33,666 nucleotides of DNA from Coprobacillus sp. CAG:698 (lineage in GTDB: Bacteria > Bacillota_I > Bacilli_A > ML615J-28 > CAG-698). Shown here in pieces: positions 6,748-14,697 of the stretch. The number at the start of each line of letters is the position of its first letter. Position 1 is the stretch's first letter. Where the stretch lies: NCBI GenBank assembly GCA_000431235.1, contig HF988722.1, forward strand, positions 1 through 33,666. Reading direction: 5' to 3'. A program made the position numbers and the translations under genes. The notes beneath the pieces are model-generated. The model saw only the letters and a program-made list of their open reading frames with translations. It made no database searches and was not told where the DNA came from.

Positions 6748-7324
6748 ATAAATATTTTTTTATTATTTCTTCGATTTTTTCAAATCCTGTTTTTTTATCT
6801 GAAGATGTGTAAATAATGTCATTTGAATTACAGTTCAACTTTTCACAAACATTTTTCTTTCTTTCATAAAGTTTAGTAACTCTAACTTTATCTGTTTTTG
6901 TGCAAATAATAACAGTATTTATGTTATGATATTTTAAAAACTCATACATTAATAAATCATCATTGGTTGGACCAACAAGAGTATCAATCAAAAGAAATGT
7001 TACTTTTAAGTTCTCATTCTCAAAAAGACATTCTTCAATGTATTTTCCATAATCTTGTCTTTCACCATATGTTCGAGAAGCATATCCATACCCAGGTGCA
7101 TCTATCAAATAAAACATTTTATCAATAAGAAAAAAGTTCATTGTTCTTGTTTTCCCTGGTTTTGAAGATGTTTTCGCAAGCATTTTTCTTTTTGTTAAGG
7201 CATTTATTAATGAACTTTTTCCAACATTTGAGCGACCTAAAAAGACAAATTCTGGCAAATAATCTTTATTAGGATATTGGCTTTTATTAACTGCACTAAT
7301 TACATATTCACAAGTTTCAAACAT
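6746..7324 (-). CDS. engB: Ribosome biogenesis GTPase EngB (YihA/YsxC)
   Basis: EngB is an essential GTPase for late 50S assembly. The 192 residues contain G1 (GRSNVGKSSLINAL), a G2-region threonine (PGKTRTMNFF), G3 (DAPGYG), G4 (TKTDKV) and a G5-like SSDK. Length and motif order are standard. GAGGTG precedes the ATG. The gene starts only 27 bases after the rnpB 3' hairpin, with no visible promoter between, so its transcript may arise by read-through from rnpB or from a promoter inside it. In B. subtilis it lies in the same neighbourhood as spoVID-ysxE, which follow here. Confidence 0.97.
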   Translation of the reverse strand: MFETCEYVISAVNKSQYPNKDYLPEFVFLGRSNVGKSSLINALTKRKMLAKTSSKPGKTRTMNFFLIDKMFYLIDAPGYGYASRTYGERQDYGKYIEECLFENENLKVTFLLIDTLVGPTNDDLLMYEFLKYHNINTVIICTKTDKVRVTKLYERKKNVCEKLNCNSNDIIYTSSDKKTGFEKIEEIIKKYL

Positions 7325-7350
7325 ATTTCACCTCAAAAAACTAACTAAAA

Positions 7351-7365
7351 CCCTGCATTGCAGGG
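7351..7365 (-). terminator. 3' hairpin of rnpB
   Basis: CCCTGCA pairs with TGCAGGG around a tiny loop, and TTTTAGTTAGTTTTTT follows in the minus transcript. The T-tract is interrupted, so termination may be partial and allow read-through into engB. Confidence 0.65.
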
Positions 7366-7709
7366 AAAAGTATTCTATAAGCCTTGTTCTGTACACATAT
7401 CGTGTGGTAATCATTTATCTAAGTTTATTAAACTTCCTTTAGTCATTTCATTTCACAACTAAAGATTCCCCTACCAAAATTTGGGTTTCTAGCTTATGGG
7501 GTTTACCGCGTTTCACTCTTTAAGTTTCCCTAAAGTATCGTCACTGTGGCACGTTAAGAAAATTTTTCCATTTTAAAGGAAAAACTTTCGCCATCACATT
7601 TCAAGTGTTCCATTTTATTTATTATATATGGACATAATCACTACCGCATCTCAGCTGGTGCTAGCAAGGACTTTCCTAACAGAATATTCTGCTCGATTAC
7701 CCGAATACG
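7366..7709 (-). ncRNA. rnpB: RNase P RNA, bacterial type B
   Basis: RnpB is the catalytic RNA that removes 5' leaders from tRNA precursors. On the minus strand the conserved blocks occur in order: CGGGTAATCG near the 5' end, AGGAAAGTCC, GCTGAGATG, GCCACAGTGACG, AACGCGGTAAACCCC, AACCCAAATTTTGGTAGGGG, and ACAGAACAAGGCTTA near the 3' end. This follows the B. subtilis RNA closely. The ends are estimated: GTATTC near the 5' end can pair with GAATAC near the 3' end as helix P1. The 5' end is placed 6-7 bases after the -10 at 7715-7720. Each end may be off by several bases. Confidence 0.95.
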
Positions 7710-7714
7710 TATAT

Positions 7715-7723
7715 ATTCTAACA
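7715..7723 (-). promoter_or_regulatory. Extended -10 of rnpB
   Basis: The minus strand reads TGT then TAGAAT, just upstream of the expected RNA 5' end. No good -35 is seen in the A/T-run region upstream. Confidence 0.5.
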
Positions 7724-7771
7724 TATTTTTTAAAAAAATTCTATACTTTATTTGTTTTTTTATTATTTTTA

Positions 7772-9190
7772 TTAATACAAGCGATAAGGTTTTGAGATTT
7801 CTGTAAATTTTAAAACATCTTCATCAATTATTTCAAAAATTTTATCTAAACTATATGTCATATTATAAATATAATCTACGCCAGATAATGTTTTTAAATA
7901 TGATTGAAATTTTACTTCATTTGGATATAATTCTTTAATCGTATAAAGCATAGCAACTCCGGCCTTACATGATGAGAATTTCTCTCGATTAGTAACATGA
8001 ATTTGAACTCCACCACATAACTTGCCTTGATAATCATCAAATGAAGGAGTAAATGATATTGGTCTAAAATAAACCCCTTCAAGATTCAAACTATTAAGTT
8101 TATTTGCCCATCTAATACTATCAATAAATGGGGCACCAATAAATTCAAATGGTTTAGTTGTTCCTCTTCCCTCGCTCAAGTTAACTCCTTCAAATAAACA
8201 TGTACCACCATAAACAATGGCTGTATCTAGTGTTGGCATATTAGGAGATGGATTTACCCAAGGGACAGTTGTTTCATCGATATATAGAGTTGGGTCATAA
8301 TTTTTCATTTTAATAACTTTCAAATCACAATTAATACCAAAATGTTCATTAAAAAGTGTAGCTAGTTCACCAATTGTCATTCCATGACGTGTTATAGTTT
8401 CATACATTCCCACAAATGATGAGTACGCTTTATTAAGTATATTTCCATCAACTATATTCGATAACGGATTAGGTCTATCAAAAACAACAAAAGTTTTTCC
8501 ATATTTAGCACAAGCCATCATAGCATAAGCCATAGTATAAACATATGTATAGAAACGACTACCAACATCCTGAATATCAATTGAAAGAATGTCAATATCA
8601 TTCATCATTTCCATAGTTGGCTCTTTTGTTTGTCCATATAAACTATAGATTTTTAAGCCTGTTACTGAATCGATAGAATCACTTGTTGCTTCACCTGCTT
8701 CTTTTGCTCCTCTTATACCATGTTCCGGTGCAAATAAAGAAACAAGATTAATTTTTTCAAACAAAACATCAATAGTTGACTTATAATCACTATTAATTCC
8801 TGTAGGATTAGTAATTAACCCTACTCTTTTATTTTCAAAAACACTTAAATTTTCATCTATCAAATCAATTCCTAAGAATACTTTACGTTTCTTAGTATAT
8901 TCTTTACACGTTTCTTCATTTATTTCTTCACATTTAGGGCAATAATCTTTACATGTTTCATTATTGATTTCATCACACTTTGGAATATAATCCTTACACG
9001 TATCTTCGTTTATTTCTTCACATTTAGGAATATAATCTTTACAATTTTCTTTGTTTATTTCTTTGCATTTAGGGCAATATTCACGTCAATTTTCTTCATT
9101 TAGTTCTAAGTTATTGTCTTTGCATCCATAAATAAAAATTAAATTTAGTATAATCAATAATAAAACAATAAATTTACAAATATTTTTCAT
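7772..9190 (-). CDS. NamZ-family (DUF1343) exo-beta-N-acetylmuramidase lipoprotein, interrupted by an in-frame TGA
   Basis: From the ATG at 9190 (AAAGGA ribosome site) the frame encodes a lipoprotein signal peptide ending in a lipobox before C23. At codon 35 (9086-9088) there is a TGA. Four 15-residue repeats follow, in which the first position is Cys in every unit except the TGA one. The DUF1343 domain then runs from about residue 103 to 472, with VGLITNPTG, APEHGIRG, DIQDVGSRFYTY, FDRPNP and GGTCLFEGVNLSEGRGT. NamZ enzymes remove terminal MurNAc from peptidoglycan fragments. Without reading through TGA, the next starts lie inside the conserved domain, such as a TTG at 8863. It may be a nonsense mutation, a sequence error or recoding. 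The family call is firm; the state of the gene is not. Confidence 0.8.
8909..9088. repeat. Four 45-bp repeats encoding a Cys-rich linker
   Basis: Codons 35-94 of the NamZ lipoprotein form four 15-residue units of the form [C]KDYxPKCxEINxxT, with Cys at positions 1 and 8 and sometimes 5. A further Cys starts a partial fifth unit. The first unit has TGA at position 1. The segment links the lipid anchor to the enzyme domain. Confidence 0.85.
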
Positions 9191-9220
9191 CGGAAATCCT
9201 TTCAAATTAAAGTAAAATTA

Positions 9221-9242
9221 AAAGGCTTTTTTCAAAGCCTTT
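9221..9242 (-). terminator. Terminator of pnp
   Basis: AAAGGCTTT and AAAGCCTTT form a 9-bp stem with a 4-base loop. TAATTTTACTTTAATTT follows in the minus transcript. The U-tract is interrupted, and no separate promoter is seen for the NamZ gene downstream, so some read-through is likely. Confidence 0.65.
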
Positions 9243-9270
9243 AAGATAGATATAAGGTTATCTTCAAGCC

Positions 9271-11505
9271 TTATTCTTCATCTGATTTTTTTTCATTTTC
9301 TTCTTTAGAAGATTCTTTTAATTCTTTGTGTTCACGTTTACTTTCTTTACGATCGCGTTTAAATTCTTTTTTATTTTCTTTTTTGCTAGACTTATCTTCT
9401 TTTTTGCATTCATATGCTTCTTTTGTAGAAAGATTTACACGTCCTTTATCATCAATTTCTGTAACAATAACCATTATTTCATCATTGATTGCTAGAGCAT
9501 CTTCAACTTTATCTATTTTCTTTGAAGAAATTTTAGAAATATGCAATAAGCCTTCACAGCCTTCCCATAATTCTACAAATGCTCCAAATTTTTCTATACG
9601 TGTTACTTTACCTAAGTAGTATTTACCAACTTCTGGCTCTCTAACGATACTCATAATCTTATCTTGAGCTTTCTTAATCCATTCTTCGTTCGAATGCATA
9701 ATATAAACTCTACCATCTTGTTCAATGTCAATCTTAACATTATCACAATCGTTAATAATTTCGGTAATAACTTTTCCACCAGAGCCAATAACATCTCTAA
9801 TTTTGTCCGGATCAATTCTAAACATAACTACTTTTGGAGCATAAGGACTTAAATGATCACGATAAGTAGGAATTGTGTTAAGCATATGGCCTAAGATAGT
9901 CATACGTCCTTCTTTAGCTTGAGCTAAAGCTTCTTTAAGAATTTTTTCATTAATTCCTTCAATCTTAATATCCATTTGTAAAGCAGTTATACCATTTCTT
10001 GTTCCAGCAACCTTAAAGTCCATATCGCCATAATGATCTTCCATTCCTTGAATATCAGTCAAAATAGTGTATTTATCTCCATCACTGATTAATCCCATTG
10101 CGATACCAGCAACAGGAGCTTTAATTGGTACACCAGCAGCCATTAAAGCCATAGTTCCAGCGCATATAGAAGCCTGTGATGAAGAACCATTAGATTCTAA
10201 GATTTCACTTACAACTCTAATTGTATAAGGAAATTCTTCTTCACTTGGAATAACCTGTAATAAAGCTCTTTCGCCTAAAGCACCATGACCGATTTCACGA
10301 CGTCCAGGAGAACCATAACGACCAATTTCACCAACACTAAATGCAGGGAAGTTATAGTGAAGCATAAATCTCTTACCATCTTCTTCGCCTAAGCCATCAA
10401 TGATTTGGAATTCATTTAAAGAACCTAATGTTACAACACTCAAAGCTTGTGTTTGACCACGTGTAAATAATGCAGAACCATGAGTTCTTTCAAATATGTC
10501 AACTCGAGATGATAATGGTCTAATTTCATTAACTTTACGACCATCAGGACGAATCTTATCTTCAGTTATCAAACGACGAACTTCTGTAGCTACTATCAAC
10601 TCTAAAAGTTCTTTAACGTATCCGATTTTTTCTTCGAAATCTTCATCATTCTTCCATTCACTTGTTAATGTTTCGATTGTTTCTTCATCGATTTCATCAA
10701 TCTTAGCATAACGAGCAAGTTTATCTTCGATAACAACTGTATCTTTAAGTGCTTGTTCAGCCATATCACGAACGCGTTTATCGATATCTTCAGGAATCTT
10801 ATGTAATTCAACTTCTACTTTTTCTTTTCCAATTTCTTTAACAATTTCTTCTTGGAATGCACATAATCTCTTAATTTCTTCATGTCCAAACATTAAAGCA
10901 TTAAGCATATCATCTTCACTTACTTCTTTAGCACCAGCTTCAACCATATTAATAGCATCTTTTGTACCTGCTAAAATAAGGTTAATATCTGATTGTTCTA
11001 ATTCTTTTACAGTTGGATTAATAACAAATTTACCATCAACTCTTCCAACTACAACACCAGCTATAGGTCCATGGAAAGGTATATCAGAAATACATAAAGA
11101 TAAAGATGCACCTAACATTGCTGTCATTTGACTTGAATTGTCAGGATTTGAACACATTACTGTATTAATTACTTGAACTTCATTTCTAAAACCTTCAGGG
11201 AATAATGGACGTAATGGTCTGTCAATTAATCTAGAAGTTAGTGTTTCAAACTCAGTAGGTCTTCCTTCTCTCTTAAGGAATCCTCCAGGAATTTTTCCAG
11301 CAGCGTATAATTTTTCTTGATACATTACAGTTAATGGAAAGAAATCGCCAGTACCTTTTTTTGTACTAAATACACTTGCTGACAAAACAGCCGTATCATC
11401 AAATCTTACCAAGACAGACCCATTAGCTTGTTTAGCTAATTCTCCAATTTCGCAAACAAATTTACGAGTGCCTTGGACATATTCGTAGACTTTTTTTTCA
11501 CTCAT
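9271..11505 (-). CDS. pnp: Polyribonucleotide nucleotidyltransferase (PNPase)
   Basis: PNPase degrades RNA 3' to 5' by phosphorolysis as a trimer. In order there are RNase PH domain 1 (from about residue 10, with RFDDTAVL and REGRPTEFETLTSRLIDRPLRP, quoted in part), an alpha-helical linker, RNase PH domain 2 (RTHGSALFTRGQTQAL, GRREIGHGALGERAL, MDFKVAGTRNG), a KH domain with the loop IGSGGK, and an S1 domain (VGKYYLGKVTRIEKFGAF). After the S1 domain, about 45 residues of Lys/Glu-rich sequence form a charged tail. GGAGAA precedes the ATG. The gene follows rpsO by 75 bases across a hairpin, the classic rpsO-pnp arrangement. Confidence 0.98.
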   Translation of the reverse strand: MSEKKVYEYVQGTRKFVCEIGELAKQANGSVLVRFDDTAVLSASVFSTKKGTGDFFPLTVMYQEKLYAAGKIPGGFLKREGRPTEFETLTSRLIDRPLRPLFPEGFRNEVQVINTVMCSNPDNSSQMTAMLGASLSLCISDIPFHGPIAGVVVGRVDGKFVINPTVKELEQSDINLILAGTKDAINMVEAGAKEVSEDDMLNALMFGHEEIKRLCAFQEEIVKEIGKEKVEVELHKIPEDIDKRVRDMAEQALKDTVVIEDKLARYAKIDEIDEETIETLTSEWKNDEDFEEKIGYVKELLELIVATEVRRLITEDKIRPDGRKVNEIRPLSSRVDIFERTHGSALFTRGQTQALSVVTLGSLNEFQIIDGLGEEDGKRFMLHYNFPAFSVGEIGRYGSPGRREIGHGALGERALLQVIPSEEEFPYTIRVVSEILESNGSSSQASICAGTMALMAAGVPIKAPVAGIAMGLISDGDKYTILTDIQGMEDHYGDMDFKVAGTRNGITALQMDIKIEGINEKILKEALAQAKEGRMTILGHMLNTIPTYRDHLSPYAPKVVMFRIDPDKIRDVIGSGGKVITEIINDCDNVKIDIEQDGRVYIMHSNEEWIKKAQDKIMSIVREPEVGKYYLGKVTRIEKFGAFVELWEGCEGLLHISKISSKKIDKVEDALAINDEIMVIVTEIDDKGRVNLSTKEAYECKKEDKSSKKENKKEFKRDRKESKREHKELKESSKEENEKKSDEE

Positions 11506-11546
11506 TGATATATTCTCCTAATTTAAATATTTTCAAAATCATTATT

Positions 11547-11567
11547 AAAAAGGGTAATTGCTTACCC
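11547..11567 (-). terminator. Hairpin between rpsO and pnp
   Basis: GGGTAA and TTACCC form a stem with a 4-base loop, followed by TTTTT in the minus transcript. As no pnp promoter is visible between the genes, this probably acts as a partial terminator or a processing site. Confidence 0.7.
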
Positions 11568-11580
11568 GTTTTATTTAGAA

Positions 11581-11853
11581 CTATTTTCTTAAATTTAGTT
11601 GTTTTACAAGTTCACGATATGAACTAACATTCTTATTACGTAAATAAGTAATTAAATTACGACGATGACCTACTTTTTTAAGTAATCCACGACGAGAATG
11701 GAAATCATGCTTATTAATAGCAAGATGCTCATTTAAACGATTAATTTCAGCTGTAAGAATAGCGATTTGAACTTCTACAGATCCTGAATCGTTAGCATTT
11801 TTTCCAAATTGTTCAACTAATTGTGCTTTTTGTTCTTTTGAAATACAAGACAT
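11581..11853 (-). CDS. rpsO: 30S ribosomal protein uS15
   Basis: uS15 binds the central domain of 16S rRNA early in 30S assembly. The protein has 90 residues, the usual length, with the conserved core NDSGSVEVQIAILTAEINRL, then HDFHSRRGLLKKVGHRRNLI and a C-terminal YRELVKQLNLRK. GGAGG precedes the ATG by 8 bases. It lies upstream of pnp, as in most bacteria. The leader of about 75 bases can fold, suggesting feedback control by S15 itself. Confidence 0.98.
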   Translation of the reverse strand: MSCISKEQKAQLVEQFGKNANDSGSVEVQIAILTAEINRLNEHLAINKHDFHSRRGLLKKVGHRRNLITYLRNKNVSSYRELVKQLNLRK

Positions 11854-11887
11854 TTTTTAATCCTCCTAAATATAATTACACCTAAAA

Positions 11888-11927
11888 CCTAGAAATACGT
11901 TGGAGATTCGTATATCGAAGTCTAAGG
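11888..11927 (-). promoter_or_regulatory. Structured rpsO leader, possible S15 autoregulatory element
   Basis: The leader between the promoter and the rpsO ATG contains a hairpin. GAAATACG (11892-11899) pairs with CGTATATC (11909-11916) with one mismatch. CCTAGA (11888-11893), partly an alternative to the first arm, can pair with TCTAAGG (11921-11927) with one bulge. S15 is known to bind leader hairpins in its own mRNA in several bacteria. Whether this one is bound is inference. Confidence 0.4.
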
Positions 11928-11936
11928 AACATACAT

Positions 11937-11965
11937 ATTATACTACTTTTGTCATAAAAATACAA
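11937..11965 (-). promoter_or_regulatory. Promoter of rpsO-pnp
   Basis: TTGTAT (11960-11965), a 17-base spacer and a perfect TATAAT (11937-11942) lie on the minus strand. The transcript would start near 11930. Confidence 0.75.
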
Positions 11966-11986
11966 CACTTATTTTAAATTTTTTTA

Positions 11987-12769
11987 TTAAAAATCATCAA
12001 TATTCTTTTTAAACTTACATCTTGGAAAATTAGAGCATCCATAGAATTCCCCGTATTTTCCTTTTCTTATCATTAACCTACCTCCACAACGAGGACAAAT
12101 ACCCATTTCAATTTTCCTTTGATTATCTACAACATTATTTACATGTTCTTCATCACTAATATTATCTTCTTCAGTTTTTTTATTAATTTCACTAGCTATT
12201 TCTTTAATATCTGAGATTCCCATTATATCTTTTATTGAATCATAAAAAATGATAAATGTTTCAGGAGTGAAAACTTCATACACATTTACATCTTCAATGT
12301 TACCACTAGCAAAAATAACACAATTGTATACAGGAATATTTCGATTAATTACTTTCTTTATTTCAAAAACATGCGCTAAATTTTGTTTTATAGGATTATA
12401 AAAAGTATTATTAGCATTATAACCGATAATTTGTCTCCAATGTTCTTGTTCTGCATTCCCATATATTTTCCCAGAATAATTTTTTGTTTCAATTACAAAA
12501 ACACCTTTTCTAGAAATTAACACATGATCAATTTGGCAAGTTGAGTTCTTTTTTTTCAATTTCACATTATTAAGTATTATTTTGTCTTGAACATTTCTTT
12601 CAAGAAATATTCTCACGTAATTTTCGCCTCTTTGTCCTTTGCCACCAAAATATTCGCTTCCTTTGTTACCAAAATATTCGCTTCCTTTGTCACCAAAATA
12701 TTCGCTTTTGTAAATAATACGATATATAATTGCAATAATAAAAATGATAAATATAATTAATAAAACCAT
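11987..12769 (-). CDS. Membrane-anchored NERD-domain protein with topoisomerase-type zinc finger
   Basis: Residues 1-20 form a hydrophobic membrane helix. Residues 22-45 are three copies of SEYFG[DNG]KG. A nuclease-related domain (NERD) follows from about residue 46 to 165: the PD-(D/E)xK-like residues are in QIDHVLIS and FVIETKNYSG, with a preceding GENYVRIFLE. After an acidic linker, the C-terminus has a CxxC zinc finger like those of type I topoisomerases (CPRCGGRLMIRKGKYG, then CSNFPRCKF). NERD is thought to be a nuclease fold; cellular roles are poorly known. The gene stands alone between pckA and rpsO, and no terminator was recognised after it. Confidence 0.88.
   Translation of the reverse strand: MVLLIIFIIFIIAIIYRIIYKSEYFGDKGSEYFGNKGSEYFGGKGQRGENYVRIFLERNVQDKIILNNVKLKKKNSTCQIDHVLISRKGVFVIETKNYSGKIYGNAEQEHWRQIIGYNANNTFYNPIKQNLAHVFEIKKVINRNIPVYNCVIFASGNIEDVNVYEVFTPETFIIFYDSIKDIMGISDIKEIASEINKKTEEDNISDEEHVNNVVDNQRKIEMGICPRCGGRLMIRKGKYGEFYGCSNFPRCKFKKNIDDF
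12635..12706. repeat. 24-bp triplicate in the NERD gene
   Basis: Three near-identical 24-bp units encode SEYFGDKG, SEYFGNKG and SEYFGGKG at residues 22-45, between the membrane helix and the NERD domain. Copy number changes would keep the frame. Confidence 0.85.
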
Positions 12770-12811
12770 TTAGAACCAAACTCCTTAACCCATAAATAAA
12801 TCACGCTAGTA

Positions 12812-12840
12812 ATCTTATCACATTTTCTAAAAAAAAGCAA
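12812..12840 (-). promoter_or_regulatory. Candidate promoter of the NERD gene
   Basis: TTGCTT (12835-12840), a 17-base spacer and TAAGAT (12812-12817) lie on the minus strand. Both hexamers deviate from consensus. Confidence 0.4.
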
Positions 12841-12882
12841 AAAATTCATCAATAAATAATGTTTTTTTAAAATTTTTTAAAT

Positions 12883-12939
12883 AAAAAAAGGTCAATTAGC
12901 ACCTATTATGTGTATTCACATAATAAATGTTCATTGACC
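12883..12939 (-). terminator. Terminator of pckA
   Basis: An outer stem GGTCAAT/ATTGACC encloses an inner perfect 9-bp hairpin TATTATGTG/CACATAATA with a 4-base loop. Seven U follow the outer stem in the minus transcript. It starts 11 bases after the pckA stop. Confidence 0.85.
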
Positions 12940-12950
12940 AAATCATTTAA

Positions 12951-14558
12951 TTATTTAACTTCTGGACCTGCTTTAACTAAAGCTTTTCCAGCTGGGTTGC
13001 CTTCATACTTAGCAAAGTTCTTAACAAATCTACTTGCTAAATCAACAGCTTTTTCTTCCCAAACTTTTGGATCAGCGTAAGTATCGCGAGGATCTAAAAT
13101 CTTTGAATCTACGCCAGGTAGTGCAGTAGGTACTTCAAAATTGAAGTATGGAATATGTTTAGTTGGTGCTGATAAAATATCACCATTAAGAATTGCATCA
13201 ATAATTCCACGTGTATCACGAATAGAAATACGTTTGCCAGTTCCATTCCAACCAGTGTTAACTAAGTAAGCTTTTGCTCCACTCATTTGCATTTTCTTAA
13301 CTAGTTCTTCTGCATATTTAGTAGGATGTAATTCTAAGAATGCTTGTCCGAAGCATGCAGAGAATGTTGGAGTTGGTTCAGTAATTCCACGTTCTGTTCC
13401 TGCTAATTTTGCAGTAAATCCTGATAAGAAGTAATATTGAGTTTGTTCAGGAGTTAAAATTGATACTGGAGGAAGTACTCCAAAGGCATCAGCAGATAAG
13501 AAGATAACGTTCTTAGCAGCTGGAGCAGATGATATAGGACGAACTATATTTTGGATATGATTGATTGGATAAGAAACACGTGTGTTTTCAGTAACGCTCT
13601 TATCAGCAAAATCAATTTTTCCATCTTTATCTAATGTTACATTTTCAAGTAATGCATTACGTTTAATTGCATTATAAATATCAGGTTCAGAATCTTTATC
13701 TAGATTGATAACTTTTGCATAGCATCCACCTTCAAAGTTAAATACACCATTGTCATCCCATCCGTGTTCATCATCACCAATTAATAAACGTTTTGGATCT
13801 GTAGAAAGAGTTGTTTTACCAGTTCCTGATAATCCAAAGAAGATTGCTGTATTTTTGCCTTCCATATCAGTGTTTGCAGAGCAGTGCATTGAAGCAATAC
13901 CTTTTAATGGAAGATAATAATTCATCATTGAGAACATACCTTTCTTCATTTCACCGCCATACCAAGTATTAATAATAACTTGTTCACGACTAGTAATGTT
14001 GAACATAACGCATGTTTCAGAATTTAATCCTAATTCTTTGTAGTTTTCAACTTTTGCTTTTGAAGCATTGTAAACAACGAAATCAGGTTCAAAGTTTGCA
14101 AGTTCTTCTTCAGTAGGTTTAATAAACATATTCTTAATGAAATGAGCTTGCCAAGCAACTTCAACGATAAAACGTACAGCCATACGTGTATCTTTGTTAG
14201 CGCCACAGAATGCATCAACAACAAATAATCTCTTGTTTGATAATTCTTTAATAGCTAATTCTTTTACTGATTTCCATGCTTCTAAAGATGCTGGATGATT
14301 ATCGTTTTTATATTCATCAGAAGTCCACCATACAGTATTTTTAGAGTTTTCATCAACAACAATGAATTTATCCTTAGGGCTACGACCAGTATAAATTCCT
14401 GTCATTACATTAACTGCACCTAGTTCACTTACTTGTCCTTTTTCATATCCTTCAAGTCCAGGTTTTGTTTCTTCTTCAAATAACATTTCATATGAAGGAT
14501 TATAAACTATTTCAGTTGCACCAGTAATACCATATTTTGTTAAATCAATTTTTTTCAT
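12951..14558 (-). CDS. pckA: Phosphoenolpyruvate carboxykinase (ATP)
   Basis: PckA interconverts oxaloacetate and phosphoenolpyruvate with ATP/ADP, in gluconeogenesis or in the reverse, energy-conserving direction in anaerobes. The 535 residues match the ATP-type family. Motifs are GIYTGRSPKDKF near the N-terminus, NTWYGGEMKKGMFSMMNY with a metal-binding Lys, the P-loop GLSGTGKTTLS, then LIGDDEHGWDDNGVFNFEGG, and YFLSGFTAKLAGTERG near the adenine-binding part. AGAGGAGG precedes the ATG. The gene has its own promoter and a strong terminator, so it is monocistronic. Confidence 0.98.
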   Translation of the reverse strand: MKKIDLTKYGITGATEIVYNPSYEMLFEEETKPGLEGYEKGQVSELGAVNVMTGIYTGRSPKDKFIVVDENSKNTVWWTSDEYKNDNHPASLEAWKSVKELAIKELSNKRLFVVDAFCGANKDTRMAVRFIVEVAWQAHFIKNMFIKPTEEELANFEPDFVVYNASKAKVENYKELGLNSETCVMFNITSREQVIINTWYGGEMKKGMFSMMNYYLPLKGIASMHCSANTDMEGKNTAIFFGLSGTGKTTLSTDPKRLLIGDDEHGWDDNGVFNFEGGCYAKVINLDKDSEPDIYNAIKRNALLENVTLDKDGKIDFADKSVTENTRVSYPINHIQNIVRPISSAPAAKNVIFLSADAFGVLPPVSILTPEQTQYYFLSGFTAKLAGTERGITEPTPTFSACFGQAFLELHPTKYAEELVKKMQMSGAKAYLVNTGWNGTGKRISIRDTRGIIDAILNGDILSAPTKHIPYFNFEVPTALPGVDSKILDPRDTYADPKVWEEKAVDLASRFVKNFAKYEGNPAGKALVKAGPEVK

Positions 14559-14617
14559 TTAATTTTCCTCCTCTAAACGAAATTAATTAGATATAATCTA
14601 TATTACATTTCTTACTT

Positions 14618-14646
14618 ATTATATCAAAATTAGTCAAAATTATCAA
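14618..14646 (-). promoter_or_regulatory. Promoter of pckA
   Basis: TTGATA (14641-14646), a 17-base spacer and a perfect TATAAT (14618-14623) lie on the minus strand. The word TAATTTTGA is repeated in and around the spacer. The leader is about 50 bases. No cre-like operator was recognised. Confidence 0.75.
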
Positions 14647-14697
14647 GTCTTATCTTTAAAAAACTAACCCATTTTGACATTTTTTTATAATTAGTCA

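Noticed and set aside
9086..9088. TGA read as Trp (Mycoplasma genetic code)
   Set aside because: Other genes end in TGA followed at once by a terminator or an overlapping start (4980, 5894, 23351), and TGG codons are used for Trp throughout.
9040..9088. A selenocysteine insertion hairpin after the TGA
   Set aside because: Only TTGC/GCAA around a 7-base loop is seen; no stable stem of normal SECIS size follows.
9326..10711. Plus-strand ORFs of 60-97 codons inside pnp
   Set aside because: They are mirror frames of a well-conserved gene, with no ribosome sites and no recognisable product.
14030..14224. Minus-strand ORF inside pckA
   Set aside because: It is an out-of-frame shadow of the PEP carboxykinase coding sequence with no supporting signals.
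14650..14697. Terminator after argS
   Set aside because: Only a 5-bp stem (CTAA/TTAG type) with a very long loop can be drawn; too weak to list as a feature.
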